Positions 49,361-61,877 of a stretch of 64,000 bases of DNA are shown piece after piece. Under the pieces are notes generated by a model. The model was not told the origin of the DNA. It ran no database searches and saw nothing but the letters and a program-made list of their open reading frames with translations. The stretch is taken from contig CM060834.1 of assembly GCA_030762175.1 (NCBI GenBank), forward strand, positions 30,818,501 through 30,882,500, given 5' to 3'. The stretch is from Metallyticus violacea. Lineage: Eukaryota > Arthropoda > Insecta > Mantodea > Metallyticidae. The stretch's first letter is position 1. Each line of letters opens with the position of its first letter. A program made the position numbers and the translations under genes.

Positions 49361-52073
49361 TATAAACATTATTAGTTCCATTCATGATCGTTTCTTTGAT
49401 CGCATCGTAAAATGTCCACCTTTTTTAACTGTGATATAATAAAGAAAATGCCTTGTGGTCACTACCATGAATTAGTAAATAATCATTAAAAAAAGTTAAT
49501 CAATTACACCTCAATCATTTCAGAGATTGCATTCAGGTCTTAGACACGCACTTTTAGATAGTCTACAGTCGACGAAGAAAAATGGAAGTACATATTGATA
49601 AAGAAGTTGGAATTAGATGCTGATAAATCAGTGTTAAAATAGATGGGTTAAGTTTTCACATCTCTTCGTGAGCAAACTTCGTCAGGGTTTTCAAGATTTA
49701 TCTGTAAAATGTCGGACTAATGACTATGACAGTAAGGCACTGAACAATAGTTAACTTATTTATCATGTGATATAGTTTAGTTTAGAAGGGAGTTTTCCGC
49801 TAACTTATCTAGTGGATAAGATGACAGACTGTGTTTTCTAATATTGTAGTATTCGATCCGGCAGAGAACTGTTGTAACATTTAGCATTATTTATGAACAA
49901 TAAGGCTAATAGAAACTTAACGATATTTTTAGATTATCAACTTTTGGCACAACAGTTAAAAGAAATGAATATTTGTTACATTTATTGCTCTATGTACATG
50001 CGTGCGTCTTGGTTGTTGTGTGCTTGTTAAAGGAAAAGAAGAATTTGGCAACATTAACAAAATTTATTGCACAACTATCATCAAAACTTGTAAATGTTGT
50101 GTATTACGACAAGCTAAACAAATTAAGCTTGTGTATATTGCACATGAAACGATTATTACTTTCTTGAATTAAAATAAAACGTTAAACAACGAATAAAAAT
50201 ATTGACAACATTTTAGAACGGTTTCAAAATATTTACAAATTTTCCTTTACGCAAGAGCGATATGCTACAAAACGTTTGCACAATATACAGACAAAGCAAA
50301 GTAATCCTCCTCGCTTGAAAAATGTACCTATTGCCTAGAAATATTTTAAAATATCATCAAATAAGTAATAAGCAACTCAGTTCTCTTAAAACTTTTAATA
50401 GTAATCCTTGACCCGCCACAGCCACGTGGATACTCGTGGATACAACGTTTCACAATATTTTTCTAAAATTAGGCAATTACCTACAATTTACTTTTCAAAT
50501 AAAACAAAATAAATTAAACCTAAAGTCAAACCTGGATCTCTGTGGTATAGGTAAGAAATTAAAATTAAATTTCTAAAAATACACCGAAACAATTTCCGCA
50601 ATGGGAACTTCTTACCTATGACCTGCTATTGTGCAAGCTCATAAGGAAAGCGACAAAATGCCGACCAATATAATAACCAATGAAGCGTTTAGAGAACACC
50701 TAGTCTCAGATGGCATCATTCTCATATGACCTTAGCTAGGAAATGTATGGGGAAATATCGATTAGCGGAAAATTCTTGAGTGCAATAGTACAAGTTATTA
50801 ATTTACTACTTATTTTATTAATAAGTATGCTCATGCTTAAGACACAGGTAAAGATAAACGTAATCGACGAGACTACAACTCGATAAATAATTGTTTTTAA
50901 TTGACCCCAGCATCATACCGACTGCGTCAAGGAGGCATGCTCAACAACTTCTCTGGTTTGTTTGTTGTGTCGTGTCATTTCGAACGGGTGCTTCAATAGT
51001 CAGTGGCTTACTGGTGCTTTAGAAACTTAATACCAAAACATTGAAAAACGTCACATCATAGATTCTTTATCTCAAATATATTTTATTAACACTTTGTATC
51101 AAGTCATACAAGCAAGAAATATACGACGATGAAACAGGAGCATTGCATTTACAAAAAGTATTTAAAATAAGGGGGAAATTTCCTTAGCCATATCTATCGT
51201 GGTCGAGGATTCATAATTTACAGGCCATTCTATTAGAGTTTGGTAAAAATGAACCGGACACTATGCCTCGTACAGCAGACGTGAACACAGAAATGCACGT
51301 AAAGGAAACAGTAAGGTGGAGGAGGAAAACTAGCTTGGAGTTCCGTGTGACATTTGTCAACAGACGCAATAGAGGTCCTGGAAGGAAGAGCAGAACACTG
51401 CGTATTGTATAATATATCGACTCACGTCTATTTTCATGATTTCATATCTTCTCATCATCTATTTTCTAAAACACTAGTACAGCAAGGTGATTTTAGCATT
51501 CCTTTAGGATAATTTATACATTTATGAATTCAGTTATTTTTGCTATTTGCTTTAAATATTCTGATTTTTAATCGATTTTGCTATGTTACGTATGTATTGT
51601 AAAAAAGTGTTACACAAAAAATTGTTCAAAACGTGGATGGTTTTATGCGAACTTGCCAATTCGATGAGCGGAAACGTTTTCAATGGCATAAAACAAAACG
51701 GTCCTAATTTTTTATTATCATATACGCCAGAGATGGGCACACTGAATGAAATGCGAGTTATGTCCACAAAGCACAGCAGATAAGGATCGCAGTGCGTTAA
51801 CGATCTATGACGTTATGTTACGACGCCTTTGGATTGCTGGCCGCTACTTTAGGCGGAATTACGATCAAAGTTTATCAAATACAGTTTCACAGTGTTCAAT
51901 TACGTTCTACGTTTGCACACTTCGCCGCAAGATGACGTAAGTGGACAATGGCAAGTTCTAGCTTCAACAAACGCAAACGTAATACGCCACTACCCTATAG
52001 ACTACAAGTAATGAAATACAGTGAAGGGCTCTGTTTGCATGTATATTACTCCACACATAATATATCTATACTA
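49361..52073. other. Non-coding stretch, no genes recognised
   Basis: About 2.7 kb, AT-rich; overlapping 60-71-codon frames on both strands at 51552-51783 have no recognisable motif. Confidence 0.5.
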
Positions 52074-52722
52074 CAGGGCGATTCACTTGGGTAGAGAAAT
52101 TATTAAATATTATTTACAAAAACTAATATATAATAGGAGATATTCATTGATGGTAATATTTTGCTAAAAGATGGGAGTTTCCGTACATGGTAAGAATGAA
52201 AATCAACAATGCATGATGAAAAATGTAAATCGTAAATGATTTAAATTACTACTATAGGTCAACAATGCGTTCTTTGGTATACTAAACTTGAGAGTGTTAA
52301 ACACGTTCAAAGAGAATTTCGAGTGAGTATTGTGTGTGTTATGTGCGTAAATACGATTCCAAATATGCATCTATGGCAATTTATTGACGGAAAAATTAGG
52401 AATGGCATGTCATGACAATTTCTTGGGCTCCAAACTTCCATATCTAACCCCTCCTGTTTGTTTATTCACAGAAACCCAGGAATATTGATGATCTGATATT
52501 ACAAATTATTCAAGCTTTCCAAAAATCACCCCACTGATGTTACAACGAACATGGGCTGAATTGAATCACTATTGTGAGTTGTGTAGAGTGTGCAATGGGG
52601 CCATATAGCATTCTGAGAAATCTACCATATTTCAATGTTGTAAACACCAAGTTTCAAATTATAAAGATCTGTAGTAAACGTTTTACAGTGTTTTACATCC
52701 GTTATCCAAACTGATCACCCTG
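52074..52722 (+). mobile_element. 649-bp deletion-derived mariner-like element with both ends
   Basis: The left end CAGGGCGATTCACTTGGGTA and the right end (reverse complement) CAGGGTGATCAGTTTGGATA are inverted repeats, each next to TA (52072-52073 and 52723-52724). CAGGGTGAT-type ends are typical of insect mariners with DUF4817-type transposase. Inside, plus-strand pieces match the transposase C-terminus: LPYLTPP (about 52437-52460), TQEY then SDIT (compare PRNIDDLK), FPKITPLMLQRTWAELNHY and CELCRVCNGAI (about 52515-52600). The LWG segment and everything upstream are deleted or unrecognisable. It is non-autonomous. Confidence 0.8.
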
Positions 52723-53229
52723 TATATTTAAATTTTGTTAATTAAATATAAGTATGCGAGTATGTACTTGAGTAATATGTATTAATGAAATTAACTCCAC
52801 GAATGTGTGAAATTAAGTTTAGAAGTTATCATTTCAAACTGTTACTTATAGGTTGCGTTACTAATGTAAATTTTAAATGTGTGTTGAAACGTTCAAGTAT
52901 AATTATGACAATTCGTTCAAAAATAAGATGCTAATAAATAATAATTAGCATCAGATACGTCCAAAATAATTACAAAAAATACAGTAAAAAAACTGCCACC
53001 AGCTTGCGTAATTTATTTCCCGTTCTCTTCCTAGAAATCTTCTCTTGAGTCCTCTCTTGCAAAGTAATTATTTTAACTGTCATAAATGTCTATTTACAAT
53101 ATTCCTCCTTGACACATTTCACTTCCTTATTTAACACATGAAAGTGCAATATGAACATCAATAAGTTTAACAAACAGCTGACTGTTAACCCGCCATGTAA
53201 TAACAGCAGAGAGAGCTAGCATTCAAAAA
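52723..53229. other. Non-coding stretch, nothing recognised
   Basis: AT-rich, no gene or repeat seen. Confidence 0.5.
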
Positions 53230-53610
53230 CAAAAGTTAATCGTAATCCCGCCTTTAGAATTGAAGCGACGCGGGTTGCAAATCTCTAGTTTCACTTTACG
53301 CTACCCTGGTATACGCCCATCTTCTGTTTCTTCTTTGGCATTACAGTCTTCAAAGTGTAACCTTAGATTCCGTAATGCAATTTGCCCATTTATTTTGGTC
53401 TTGTGTTTTTCTCTTCCATTCTCCTACGAATATACCAGCTTTAATGAACTCTTCCTTAAGCCACCTTAAGCTTGGTTTTTTTAAACTTTCCCTTCCCATC
53501 AATTTCAGCCTATAGTTTACGATTCAAATTATATGACCCAGCCATTCAAATCTTCTCACTTTTATGTCAGTTTTTATGCTTAAATCTTAATTCTTTGGTT
53601 GTTCTTATCG
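53230..53610 (-). pseudogene. LINE remnant, C-terminal tail of RTE-type reverse transcriptase
   Basis: The minus-strand frame reads DIKVRRFEWLGHII (about 53573-53530), LKLMGREGLKKPSLRWLKEE (about 53505-53450), FVGEWKRKTQDQNKWANCIT (about 53435-53375) and ESKVTL-stop-RL-stop-CQRRNRRW. This follows the conserved tail R-RRLEWLGHV-RM, GR--LRW-D, W-R-A-DR--W--I--AK of RTE-type LINEs. Stops and loss of the polymerase core show a 5'-truncated, decayed copy. It is independent of the copy at 29756. Confidence 0.75.
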
Positions 53611-54129
53611 ACCATGTTCTTTAATTATTTTATGCGGAACTGTATCTAACAATGATGTATACCATTCTCGATCAAATCCGTGCTGATCGAAGGTTACTTA
53701 AATGTGATAAAACTTCAAATAAGGTGAAATTGTAACGGCGGTGCATCATATTTAATTCTCGTTCAACGAACCGCCATCAGCTGACCGGGCACTAGGTTGC
53801 TGAACGATCACGATTCTACGATAATTACTCAAAAGAAAGATCTAGCTTTATAGCCAAGGAGGTTGTAATGAAATTATAATATTCTTGTCTATTTCGCTTT
53901 GTTTTTGTCTTATGTTTCATTACCATACTACTAGGTAAACGAAAATTGAATAAATATAAAGGTCTTCAAAATTTACTCAGTTTGAGATAAACATTTTGGT
54001 GGAACTAGATATTTCATATTCCAATAAACGGAGAAATAAAAAGCTGATTCAGTTCTTTAAAAGAAAAGGAGGCATGGAATGATTTAGCCTGCATTTCAAC
54101 GTAACACCAGGCGAGTTCTAATTACCAAA
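53611..54129. other. Non-coding stretch, nothing recognised
   Basis: No gene or repeat recognised. Confidence 0.5.
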
Positions 54130-54447
54130 TAAATAAAGAACTATTTGTTAAAACAGCGTGAGTCATGACGTGTAAAATTCTATTCGTGGGTTAAACAGGA
54201 TGATTGCGGTTAGTACAAAACTCTAACCTCTCAAGTCCATTACATTCAGTAGCCACCACACTGTATCCTTTGAGAGCCGGAATCTTTCTTCAAATTTCCT
54301 GTCCTCATACTCTTCAAAATGGTCACCTTTTTCTGTAGTGATCCGGTTTTGATGTCTAGATATCTCATCTTCAATACTTTCAAGAAAATCGAAAAGGCAG
54401 CAATTTTGTGAAACTTGACCGCAATCAACGGAGTTACCCGCGATCAA
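54130..54447 (-). pseudogene. PIF/Harbinger transposase remnant (N-terminal part)
   Basis: The minus-strand frame from 54447 includes FEEYEDRKFEERFRLSKDTV then WWLLNVMD, matching the D-EF--RFRLSK-TV--LL segment at the start of HARBI1-type transposases. After a frameshift LERLEFCTNRNHPV-stop-PTNRIL (about 54235-54165) matches the following R--NRNHPVSP-NQLL segment. The DDE catalytic domain is absent. Around 54395-54470 TTGACCGCAATCAACGG and GATCAAAGTTGACC might be part of the element end, but no matching inverse copy was found. Confidence 0.68.
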
Positions 54448-54703
54448 AGTTGACCATAATCAACTACCTCGTTTTACTTTGACTATAGTCAATGCATGCA
54501 ATGAACGCGTCAAATGCGATCTTCCTAGAATTATATTGCTAATAACTCGTAAGCAACGATTATTAGCGGCAATTTTCCCCTCAATTTTTAACACGCACAT
54601 TGTTATTATTCGTAATCAAAGAACCTAAATATTTGAAGCACATTTACAAAACCGTTTAACATAACACTGATTGTATACACGTATTTCCCATAAACTTAGC
54701 ACA

Positions 54704-54985
54704 ACCGCCACGGGTGGCCGAGATCGTTAAGGAGCAGACTCGTGAACGGGAGGTCTGGGGTTAGATTCCCGCCAAGACTGTCCTCCCAGGCTGAAGTTTT
54801 TCCAGGTTTTCCTCAGTCCTCATAAATGAAAATACCGGAGAGGTACCTGCTTAGTCCTGGAACGCTTCCTTCCTAAAAAAAAAAATTCCCCAATTTATCT
54901 TTCATCTCCTGTATAACAAGTGTCCACCGCCTGTGGTGTCTAAGTAGTAAAAACGGGCGTTAAACAATATTACAATTAAAAAAAT
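54704..54985 (+). mobile_element. tRNA-derived SINE (family A), full-length copy
   Basis: Box A TGGCCGAGATCG, anticodon-side CAGACTCGTGAACGGGAGG, box B eroded to GGTTAGATTCCC. Body and 3' part as in the other copies (CCAGGTTTTCCTCAGTCCTC, GTGTCCACCGCCTGTGGTG, ACGGGCGTTAAACAATATTA) with an A-rich tail. Confidence 0.92.
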
Positions 54986-55098
54986 AAACTTAGCATATAT
55001 GCCCTTAACATCTATAGTTTTTATTATAATACGGCCACACAAATTCCATTGGTATATATAGAGTGCTAATTTCAAAACTTTCCAACCACAATGACATA

Positions 55099-55318
55099 TT
55101 TAATATAAATTTAATTTAAACGAAAACACATGTATTTAGATATTAAGAAGAAGGTTGAAGACCATTATTAATTATATTTTATGTTTCACTTCCCCTCCCC
55201 ACTCCTCCCCAGTCATCCCCAATTTGAAATTTCAAATGGCACCCCTACATTATTATTCTTAGCTTTTAAATAAAATACAATTTATTATCGTTTCTTGACA
55301 ACCAGTACTTTTGTTTGG
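55099..55318 (+). repeat. Unclassified interspersed repeat R1, copy B
   Basis: Aligns with 1505-1716 in the same orientation, roughly 70% alike by eye. It carries an extra pyrimidine-rich insert (CCCCTCCCCACTCCTCCCC) near 55192. Confidence 0.6.
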
Positions 55319-55507
55319 ATTTGGACAGAATAACAATATAAAATTTACTAAGCGTAAGTAATTAGTGCCTTTTGGTAATAAATTGTTTTAAAATTATGTT
55401 TACCCACAATAAATAACAAGATAAGTGAAGAGGTCATTTTGGTCCATTTAAACATCCTTACCATCTCATAATCTCTGCGTAATTAGTAAAACAGCTTAAA
55501 CGAAACA

Positions 55508-55516
55508 ATGGCAAGG

Positions 55517-55549
<33 letters not shown>

Positions 55550-55586
55550 TAAAAAGGGGGGAAGAGGAAAAAAGTAAATAAAAAGA
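55508..55586. repeat. Polypurine tract (AAAAG)n
   Basis: About 75 purines almost without interruption, with AAAAG units and a GGGGGG run. Confidence 0.85.
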
Positions 55587-57139
55587 CGTGGACATACTAC
55601 CATAATCATTGGTACTAACCTCTCTTGATATAAAAACGACAACATTAAAATTTAAACCACTCAAAGATACATTTCCAATTATAACTCATTTTTAACAGTT
55701 TCGTGTGATTAAGAGATGCATTAAGCAATAGCTGAACAGAGACAAGGTGTCAGAGCAGTTGCTCTTTAATAACATAATTACGATACGCACAAATGTATTG
55801 TAGATGCGTGTAAATTATTAGTGTGAAACTGCAGTGGTTGGGAGCCTCAATTATAATTAATGTTTTCACAAATAGCCGCCAGGTGCAAATTGTTCCCGTG
55901 AGAGATATACACAAATTCCAAGCGACAATTTACGAGCTTTATTTTCAGTTTTATTTCTCTACAATGCGATAAATTAAAGTGCATGCATTTTTTAAAAAAA
56001 TAATTGGCAAAGTTTTTATAGGTTTATACCATACGTAATATTTAATAAGACTCGTTTTGAATACTTCAAGACATAAGTAATATTTAAATTAAAAAATAAC
56101 AAATAATTGCTCACATCAGTGAGAGCGTGATTTAATTCTTCCTTTTCCACCATAAGCATTGCAAATGGATTATTTGTCAAAATTTGTTCAATATAAGCTC
56201 ATAAAATAATAACTTTCTCGTATATTAATATATAACTATCTATTTACCATTTAATGCAATTTAGAGAATAATAACTAGGTTCGTGGAAAGTTCGATAGAT
56301 GGCGTCACTCTTAGTAAACATCATTTTTATAATGATATATCAAATATATTCGCTCAGGACCCCATTCCACAAAAGTGTGGTCTAATATAAACAAGTGTAT
56401 TAGTACAACTCTCTGTTCCACGAAAAAAAGTGCAACATTGGTAAATTATTAGTAAAAAGTTACAAGTGACGTCATATAAGAGCAAGATGGAGGAACAGCT
56501 GTTTGTCATATGTCGCCATACCTTGAATTAGGTTATGTCCACTCCTTAGGGATTTGTAATGTACAGAGCGGATTATTGTCATTCCTGCTAATGGGTATTG
56601 TATTTTTATCAGATATAATGACAATTTACATACTTTATTATGTACTTGTCGACATTCAAGGTTAAGACGACGGTACGTTACAGCTCTATTAAGGTGCATC
56701 AATTTCAGTCGAGGGAGGCAGAATAATTGAGCTTCCGAATTGCTCGCGGTCATTTATTTAATTAGCCCATTTCCTCATGTATATTCATTTGTTTATATTG
56801 CTTGACATTCGCGTTCTCATTTTAATAAAAAAAAAAAAAAAAACTGGGGATATTGTGTCAAAAGAGAACGAAGAATGAAAATAATTTATTTTCGCGGCAT
56901 GTAGCAAGAACCTTAAAAATACATTTAAATAAATGCTGGTTTGAAATATGCAATTGAAACAAAAAATGCCAATAACTTAACTTTATTATTGCACACAAAT
57001 ATTTATTTATTTTTTCTTTATACATCTTCCAACTCATCATTATCATCACTTTCGCTAATACTTAGCACATTTGGGTCAGTGACTCTTAAAAGCATTAAAA
57101 AGGTAATACATTTTATGCTAGCATTTTGAATTGTCTGCG
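55587..57139. other. Non-coding stretch, nothing recognised
   Basis: AT-rich. Contains an A-run of about 17 at 56826-56842. A 93-codon frame at 56472-56753 (minus) has no recognisable motif. Confidence 0.45.
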
Positions 57140-57655
57140 TAATGGCTGTATAATGCATTAGCAGGTAGTAGCTTGTAGTTAGAAGGCGGCTTTGTCAGCG
57201 AATAGTTGTGCATTCGGTGTTACTTTCATTGTTTGTGAAAATGCATTCTTGCAGAGAAGCGATAAGGCTATTCGCAAGAAAATTTCTTGGCAATCGTTTT
57301 ATAGGTGGGAAAACTATTCGCCAACTTGTTAAAAAGCTTACGAAAGACAGGATCTCTCAATGATAAGACATTTTTCCGAACCGCCGTGTTCTTATGGCAG
57401 TAAAGTTACACGAAATACGGATATTTTCTAAGCAGATACCGGCAATGTACTGCCGCTGAATAGTTCATTTTCACCATTTCTTATAACACAAGTTATTGCT
57501 TATTTATGCTTTCAGTATAATTATAAATACTAAAATAACAATCTTTATACGCAGCATACAGATAGTATATTCGAAACTATCTTTTTCCGGTGCAGTGGCT
57601 GTACTTCCCTATGATGCAGACGTGCTTAGGCGGCCCGTAACTCAAATAATCTCAT
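57140..57655 (+). mobile_element. Non-autonomous mariner-type element R2, copy B
   Basis: Related to 2179-2779 along most of its length. The right end (reverse complement AATGAGATTATTTGAGTTAC) is preceded by TA at 57656-57657. The left terminal repeat is not recognisable. A plus-strand frame from 57241 begins MHSCREAIRLFARKFLGNRF and continues GGKTIRQLVKKLTKDR before a stop, resembling the FRRKFPG...P-R-TI--LV-KFRETGS helix-turn-helix of DUF4817-type transposases. This supports origin by decay or deletion of an autonomous mariner. Confidence 0.55.
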
Positions 57656-57657
57656 TA

Positions 57658-58275
57658 TACCTATAACCACTATTTTTCTGATTCTTGAAGCTTTCTCTTT
57701 AGTTAACTGATATGTTCAAAATTTTAAAATATTAGAGAAACAAGTGGATAATGTTAATGAATGGTAGCACTATATATTTTTTACATACACGCAATATTCA
57801 TATGGGAATAGTATTTATTTGTTTAATACCACTCTTGACATTATTATTTTAAATTCACAAACTACCGAACAGTACAATCTTTTTTTTTTAAAAAAAAATA
57901 CAGAATGAAAGTTTTTTCCCCATCTGATATCTCATCTCCAGGTCAAGATTAATTTTTACCACAAACTCAAATTTAGCTAAGATTTTTCTATTACGTTATG
58001 TTCTTCGTATTATTAAACAAATGGCGTTAATTGATCCAACCTTTCCAGTATGCAAGCCTTTCTTAATTTAGTTACATATGATATCCAGTGTAAAATATGA
58101 ATATACTTATGTTGTCTGAACCGAATATAAAATATTTTTGTCGTTGTTTTCTTATTTATTTATATGTACCTTATTTTCAGAAGTATAGCAATTTATTTGA
58201 ACAGCTCCCTTTAATATATAATTCGACTTTTAATTCATCGGAGCATCCCTTTACAGAAGTCCCAGATGAAAGCAA

Positions 58276-58323
<48 letters not shown>

Positions 58324-59463
58324 TCTCAACTTAGGTAATGAATAAACGGAAATACCAATTTTTCCACGACAGAAAACTATATGTTGTAAAGCATGCATCA
58401 GAGAACTAAAATAAGTATTTCTTGGAGGAAATTGGACAAGTACTTAAGGGAAATTTTGCAGAAATGCATCCTCAGGAAGAATTATTATGTTTCCAAAATA
58501 TTTAATTTCTTGCAAATATTAGAGGAAAATTGCTCTTTAGTTTACAATTGCTTGTAAAGGTCTCAATACAATAATTAAGTACTTTTGTGTCTGATTTGCC
58601 TATTTTTCAGTGCCCCAGATATTCTAAATAGGTATAATTATAAAAATATGCACTTTTAACTTACTATCAGTAATTACTCTCTACCAGGTACACAGGTTTC
58701 TTCACAGACTCGTGAAATACAATAGAAAGTGAGAGAACTTGGAGAAGTGAACAATATTAGACCTTAGTGTTACTTCTGCTGCGTCACAACGGGTAACTTC
58801 AAATGATTTTATAATATGTTCCTGCCGTTTACTACTTCCAGACTACGTTATGCATAAGTGCGGGCTAGAAGTTTGTCAACGAGTTAGCTAATTAAACTAA
58901 GAGCGTGGTTGCGGCGCGGCGCTGTAACAGATCGACATAAAAGCGTTTTGTTTCGCTGCACCTTGATTAGTTTATTTCCTTGTGCTGAACGAGCTGCGAG
59001 CACGGTATCATCTGCGGAAGTGTGACGTACTTCTGCTTTGATGTGGTTTACAGTCTCGTCACTAACATTGACTTGATTCAATGACTGACGGAGTAACTAG
59101 TTTCTTCGTTATTAATTAGGTACGTTAGGTATAGCACAAAGTGCAGAGGATTCAAAAGAAACCTTATATTGTTACATTCTCTTTGCTTCGCGAAGAGAAA
59201 AGAGAAATATTTAAAGGTCAAAGACCCATTGTTTCATTTTTTTATACAATTATTCTCAATGTTTATTCAGAACAATGTATCAGAATAATCTCTCGGATTA
59301 GCCTTGAATGCCATTTGATTTACGTCAGTGATGTTAAGTTTAATTTTTAACACCTTTTTAGCCACAACGGTCAAATAAACTACTTGGCAAGTTTAATATG
59401 ATTTCAGCTTTTCATACAACATCGCCCTTCAAAGCAATAATAAGCGAATAAATGAGGACTTAC
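57658..59463. other. Non-coding stretch, probable intron sequence
   Basis: AT-rich sequence immediately downstream (minus strand) of the Dscam-like exon. A 44-bp run of A is listed separately. 58860-59100 is GC-richer but shows no second-half Ig1 exon. Confidence 0.5.
58275..58321 (+). repeat. Poly(A) run of about 44 bp
   Basis: Nearly pure A. It follows a short plus-strand frame ending EVPDESN-stop, as a 3' tail of a retrotransposed copy would, but neither a source gene nor a flanking duplication was recognised. Confidence 0.9.
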
Positions 59464-59650
59464 CGGAATCCCGGAACGGCGGTAACAAGAGAACCGTCTT
59501 GGTGGAGCCACGTGACGTCAGGGGGAGGTGAACCATGAGCAGAACAGCTGACTTGCGAGCCAGTCGCGTTCGAAAACCGGAGAACAGACGGCGGTTCGAG
59601 TAGAAATACCGGACCATGAATTCCATGCTGGGCTTTAGCCAACAGACAAC
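59464..59650 (-). CDS. Dscam: Dscam-like cell adhesion molecule, exon for start of Ig domain 1
   Basis: A 187-bp internal exon of a Down syndrome cell adhesion molecule homologue, a large membrane protein with Ig and fibronectin III domains used in neuronal wiring and, in arthropods, immunity. The frame reads CLLAKAQHGIHGPVFLLEPP, then SVLRFSNATGSQVSCSAHGS and PPPDVTWLHQDG, ending PGFR. This fits the known start of Dscam Ig1: GPVF-EPP-, the FSNSTG-like strand, the first disulphide Cys and the core Trp. The upstream acceptor is TTGCAG (59656-59651); the downstream donor is perfect GTAAGT (59463-59458). Entry phase is 1, exit phase 2. LLAKA-QHG could be the end of a signal peptide. The second half of Ig1 (with the second Cys) and the start codon must lie on other exons, not found here. 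The paralogue (Dscam1, 2, 3 or 4 type) is undecided. Confidence 0.88.
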
Positions 59651-60984
59651 CTGCAACATTACAGTTCATTAGAGCACTCTTAAATAAGTAAAAAAACAGC
59701 CTTATCATACATTTTCATACTCTTATCTCTAAGCATGGTTCTAATGTTTTAAACGCTAAAACAATAATGTATTTAAATATAAAAGGATGGGATTAACATG
59801 GCTGATTGGAACAAAAGCTAGTACACTCTATCCTATCAAATAGTCTGGTCATATTCTAGGGAACAGAAGAATTATATCCAAGAAATAAACCAATTAATAA
59901 ACATTTATTAATGTAACTTGTGAGGTACATATTAAAGTTGGATGGTAAACAGTAATGGGTTCTGCATACCTCAATACCGCCGATATTTAAGATGTATCGA
60001 AGCCAACATGAGCTCAATACGTTTTCGATACTTTGATCATAAAAAAAAAAGAGTAATTCAATTACGAGTTGTACAAATTAAAGGGTCGCAAGAAACAAGT
60101 TTTCACCATAAGCTTCGAAATAGTAGTTAGCAGGTACCTCGACATAGAGTATGCTTCCAAGAGAGACCATCGATCCCATAATAAAAGAGGTTCCCCTTCC
60201 TTATATTTCTGCAGAGCAGTTTGATAATACTGGTTTGCAAATAGCACATACTTACATATACCTTTAACGACACAGAACAGAATAAAAACCCTCAAGATGT
60301 AATGGAACTGGCCCAGTGACCTACATTTCTTTGTAATTTGCGTCACCGCATCTCAGCAGTTGCGACTCAAATGTTGCTTTATTAATAATGTACACAATCA
60401 CACAGAGCATTTTCCTCGTAAATAGTGGCAAACAGGTTCATTCAAAACATGTCAGGCGATATTTCGACCTGAATTTTATGGCAGATGTGTAGAATGAAAG
60501 TATTGCATTAAAAATAGGTAAAAAGTTAGACAGCATGAAACTTTCTCACAAAAAATTCAAAGGAACGCAAATTGCCTAAAGAAACAATAAACGATGTAAA
60601 GGAGCTATCATCAAAATTATTACGAAGACTTAGAAATGTCAGAATAACAGAAAATAAAGCAAAAATACGCACTTAACGTGTGACGTGTGTTCAGTAATTG
60701 AGTGTAACGAATAACAAAAAAGTCTTCGGTTTTGTTCATGGTTTGGATGGATATAGCATACTAGGAGACCATTTCACCAAGGATTATAAAAGTTGCATCT
60801 TTGAACACATGTACGAGGTAAAGTTAAAGTTAAATTACAAATTGATGTGGGGTAATGCATATCTGAATGAAGTTCCTGAGACTATTGCCTCTAGATGGCA
60901 GCATTACCGGTGGCAATTGCTGACATTCGACACGAGACTATAGATGTTTACAATAGTGAAACAGTAGTTGCAAGATGGCGGTGA
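59651..60984. other. Non-coding stretch upstream of the Dscam-like exon
   Basis: Probable intron. A possible upstream exon ending at a GTAAGT donor (60255-60250, minus strand) was considered and rejected because its frame has no ATG. A plus-strand frame of 81 codons at 60698-60943 has no recognisable motif. Confidence 0.5.
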
Positions 60985-61877
60985 CTCTGAGTGAGTGTAC
61001 ACTTCTGTATACAATAAAATAACATTCATAAAAAAAGTTCCCATTTACGGTGGGGAGGGCCGTCATGGCATGCTGTGTACAATTAGATGCCTAAGTTCTC
61101 TGATGGGCGGACACATATCAAAGACGAAAACCGCGTCGGCCGACCAACGGAGATTGCCACAGAGTCGAATTTGCAACGAGTTGACAAAATCCGAGTTTAC
61201 AGAATGTAACTATAGACACTATAGCGCTGCTATTGGCTGTTCGGACGGTATGGCCTAAATCATAATGCACGATAGATTCGGTTTTCACAGAGTCCGTGCA
61301 GAATGAGTGCCGTGCATGCTGACCCCACAACACAAACTGCAAAGAATAAATCTGGCATTACAGCAGCTCAGTCACTACTACAATATGCTAGCTCGAATTG
61401 TCACAGGTGATGATTCTGAGCATCCCTATTACCAGCAGTCGAGACAAAGCGTAAAGTGCACCATGGCCGGGAAAATTATGCTCAAATTCTTCTTGGTACT
61501 GCTCAGCTCATTCCAGACTAAAGCATAAATAGTAATTACAGATTGCTACTGTAGCATCCTCAGAAAACTGCACAAAGCCATTGAAAGAAAGCGATGACAA
61601 CGTGCGTCCTCATACTGCCAACAAGACGAACGAGACGCTACAAAATTTAAAGTGAAAAGTCCTCGAGCATCTTCCTTATAGCCCCAAACTTGCTCCAAGC
61701 GTCTACCATTTATTCGGCCTTCCCTTTGAACATTTTCCCGACAGTGAAAATGTACAAAATAAAGACGCCCGCTGCTTCAGACAGCAGGCTAAAGAATTTT
61801 GTACTACTGGCTTTAATGGAATTGTGAAACGATCGGACAAGTACCTAGATGTGCAGGGAGGTTATGTTGTGAAATAA
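60985..61877 (+). pseudogene. Mariner-type transposase pseudogene
   Basis: Plus-strand pieces follow a mariner transposase. DGRTHIKDENRVGRPTEI (about 61100-61155) matches the linker after the first HTH. VRAE-stop-VPCMLTPQHKLQR, NLALQQLSHYYNM and ARIVTGDDSEHPYYQ (61286-61440) include the first catalytic Asp (GDE becomes GDD). AGKIMLKFFLVLL follows. DNVRPHTANKTNETLQN (61596-61646) holds the second Asp. YSPKLAPSVYHLFG (about 61677-61718) stands where the family has YSPDLAPSDYHLFG, so both Asp of that motif are lost. YLDVQGGYVVK-stop ends the protein at 61877. Stops and frameshifts lie between. It is a different mariner lineage from 1-576 and 19815-20933. Ends were not located. Confidence 0.82.

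Noticed and set aside
60256..60346. Candidate upstream Dscam exon encoding a hydrophobic stretch (ILRVFILFCVV) with a GTAAGT donor in matching phase
   Set aside because: The frame opens after a TGA and contains no ATG before the donor (only GTG). The phase match may be chance; RNA evidence would be needed.
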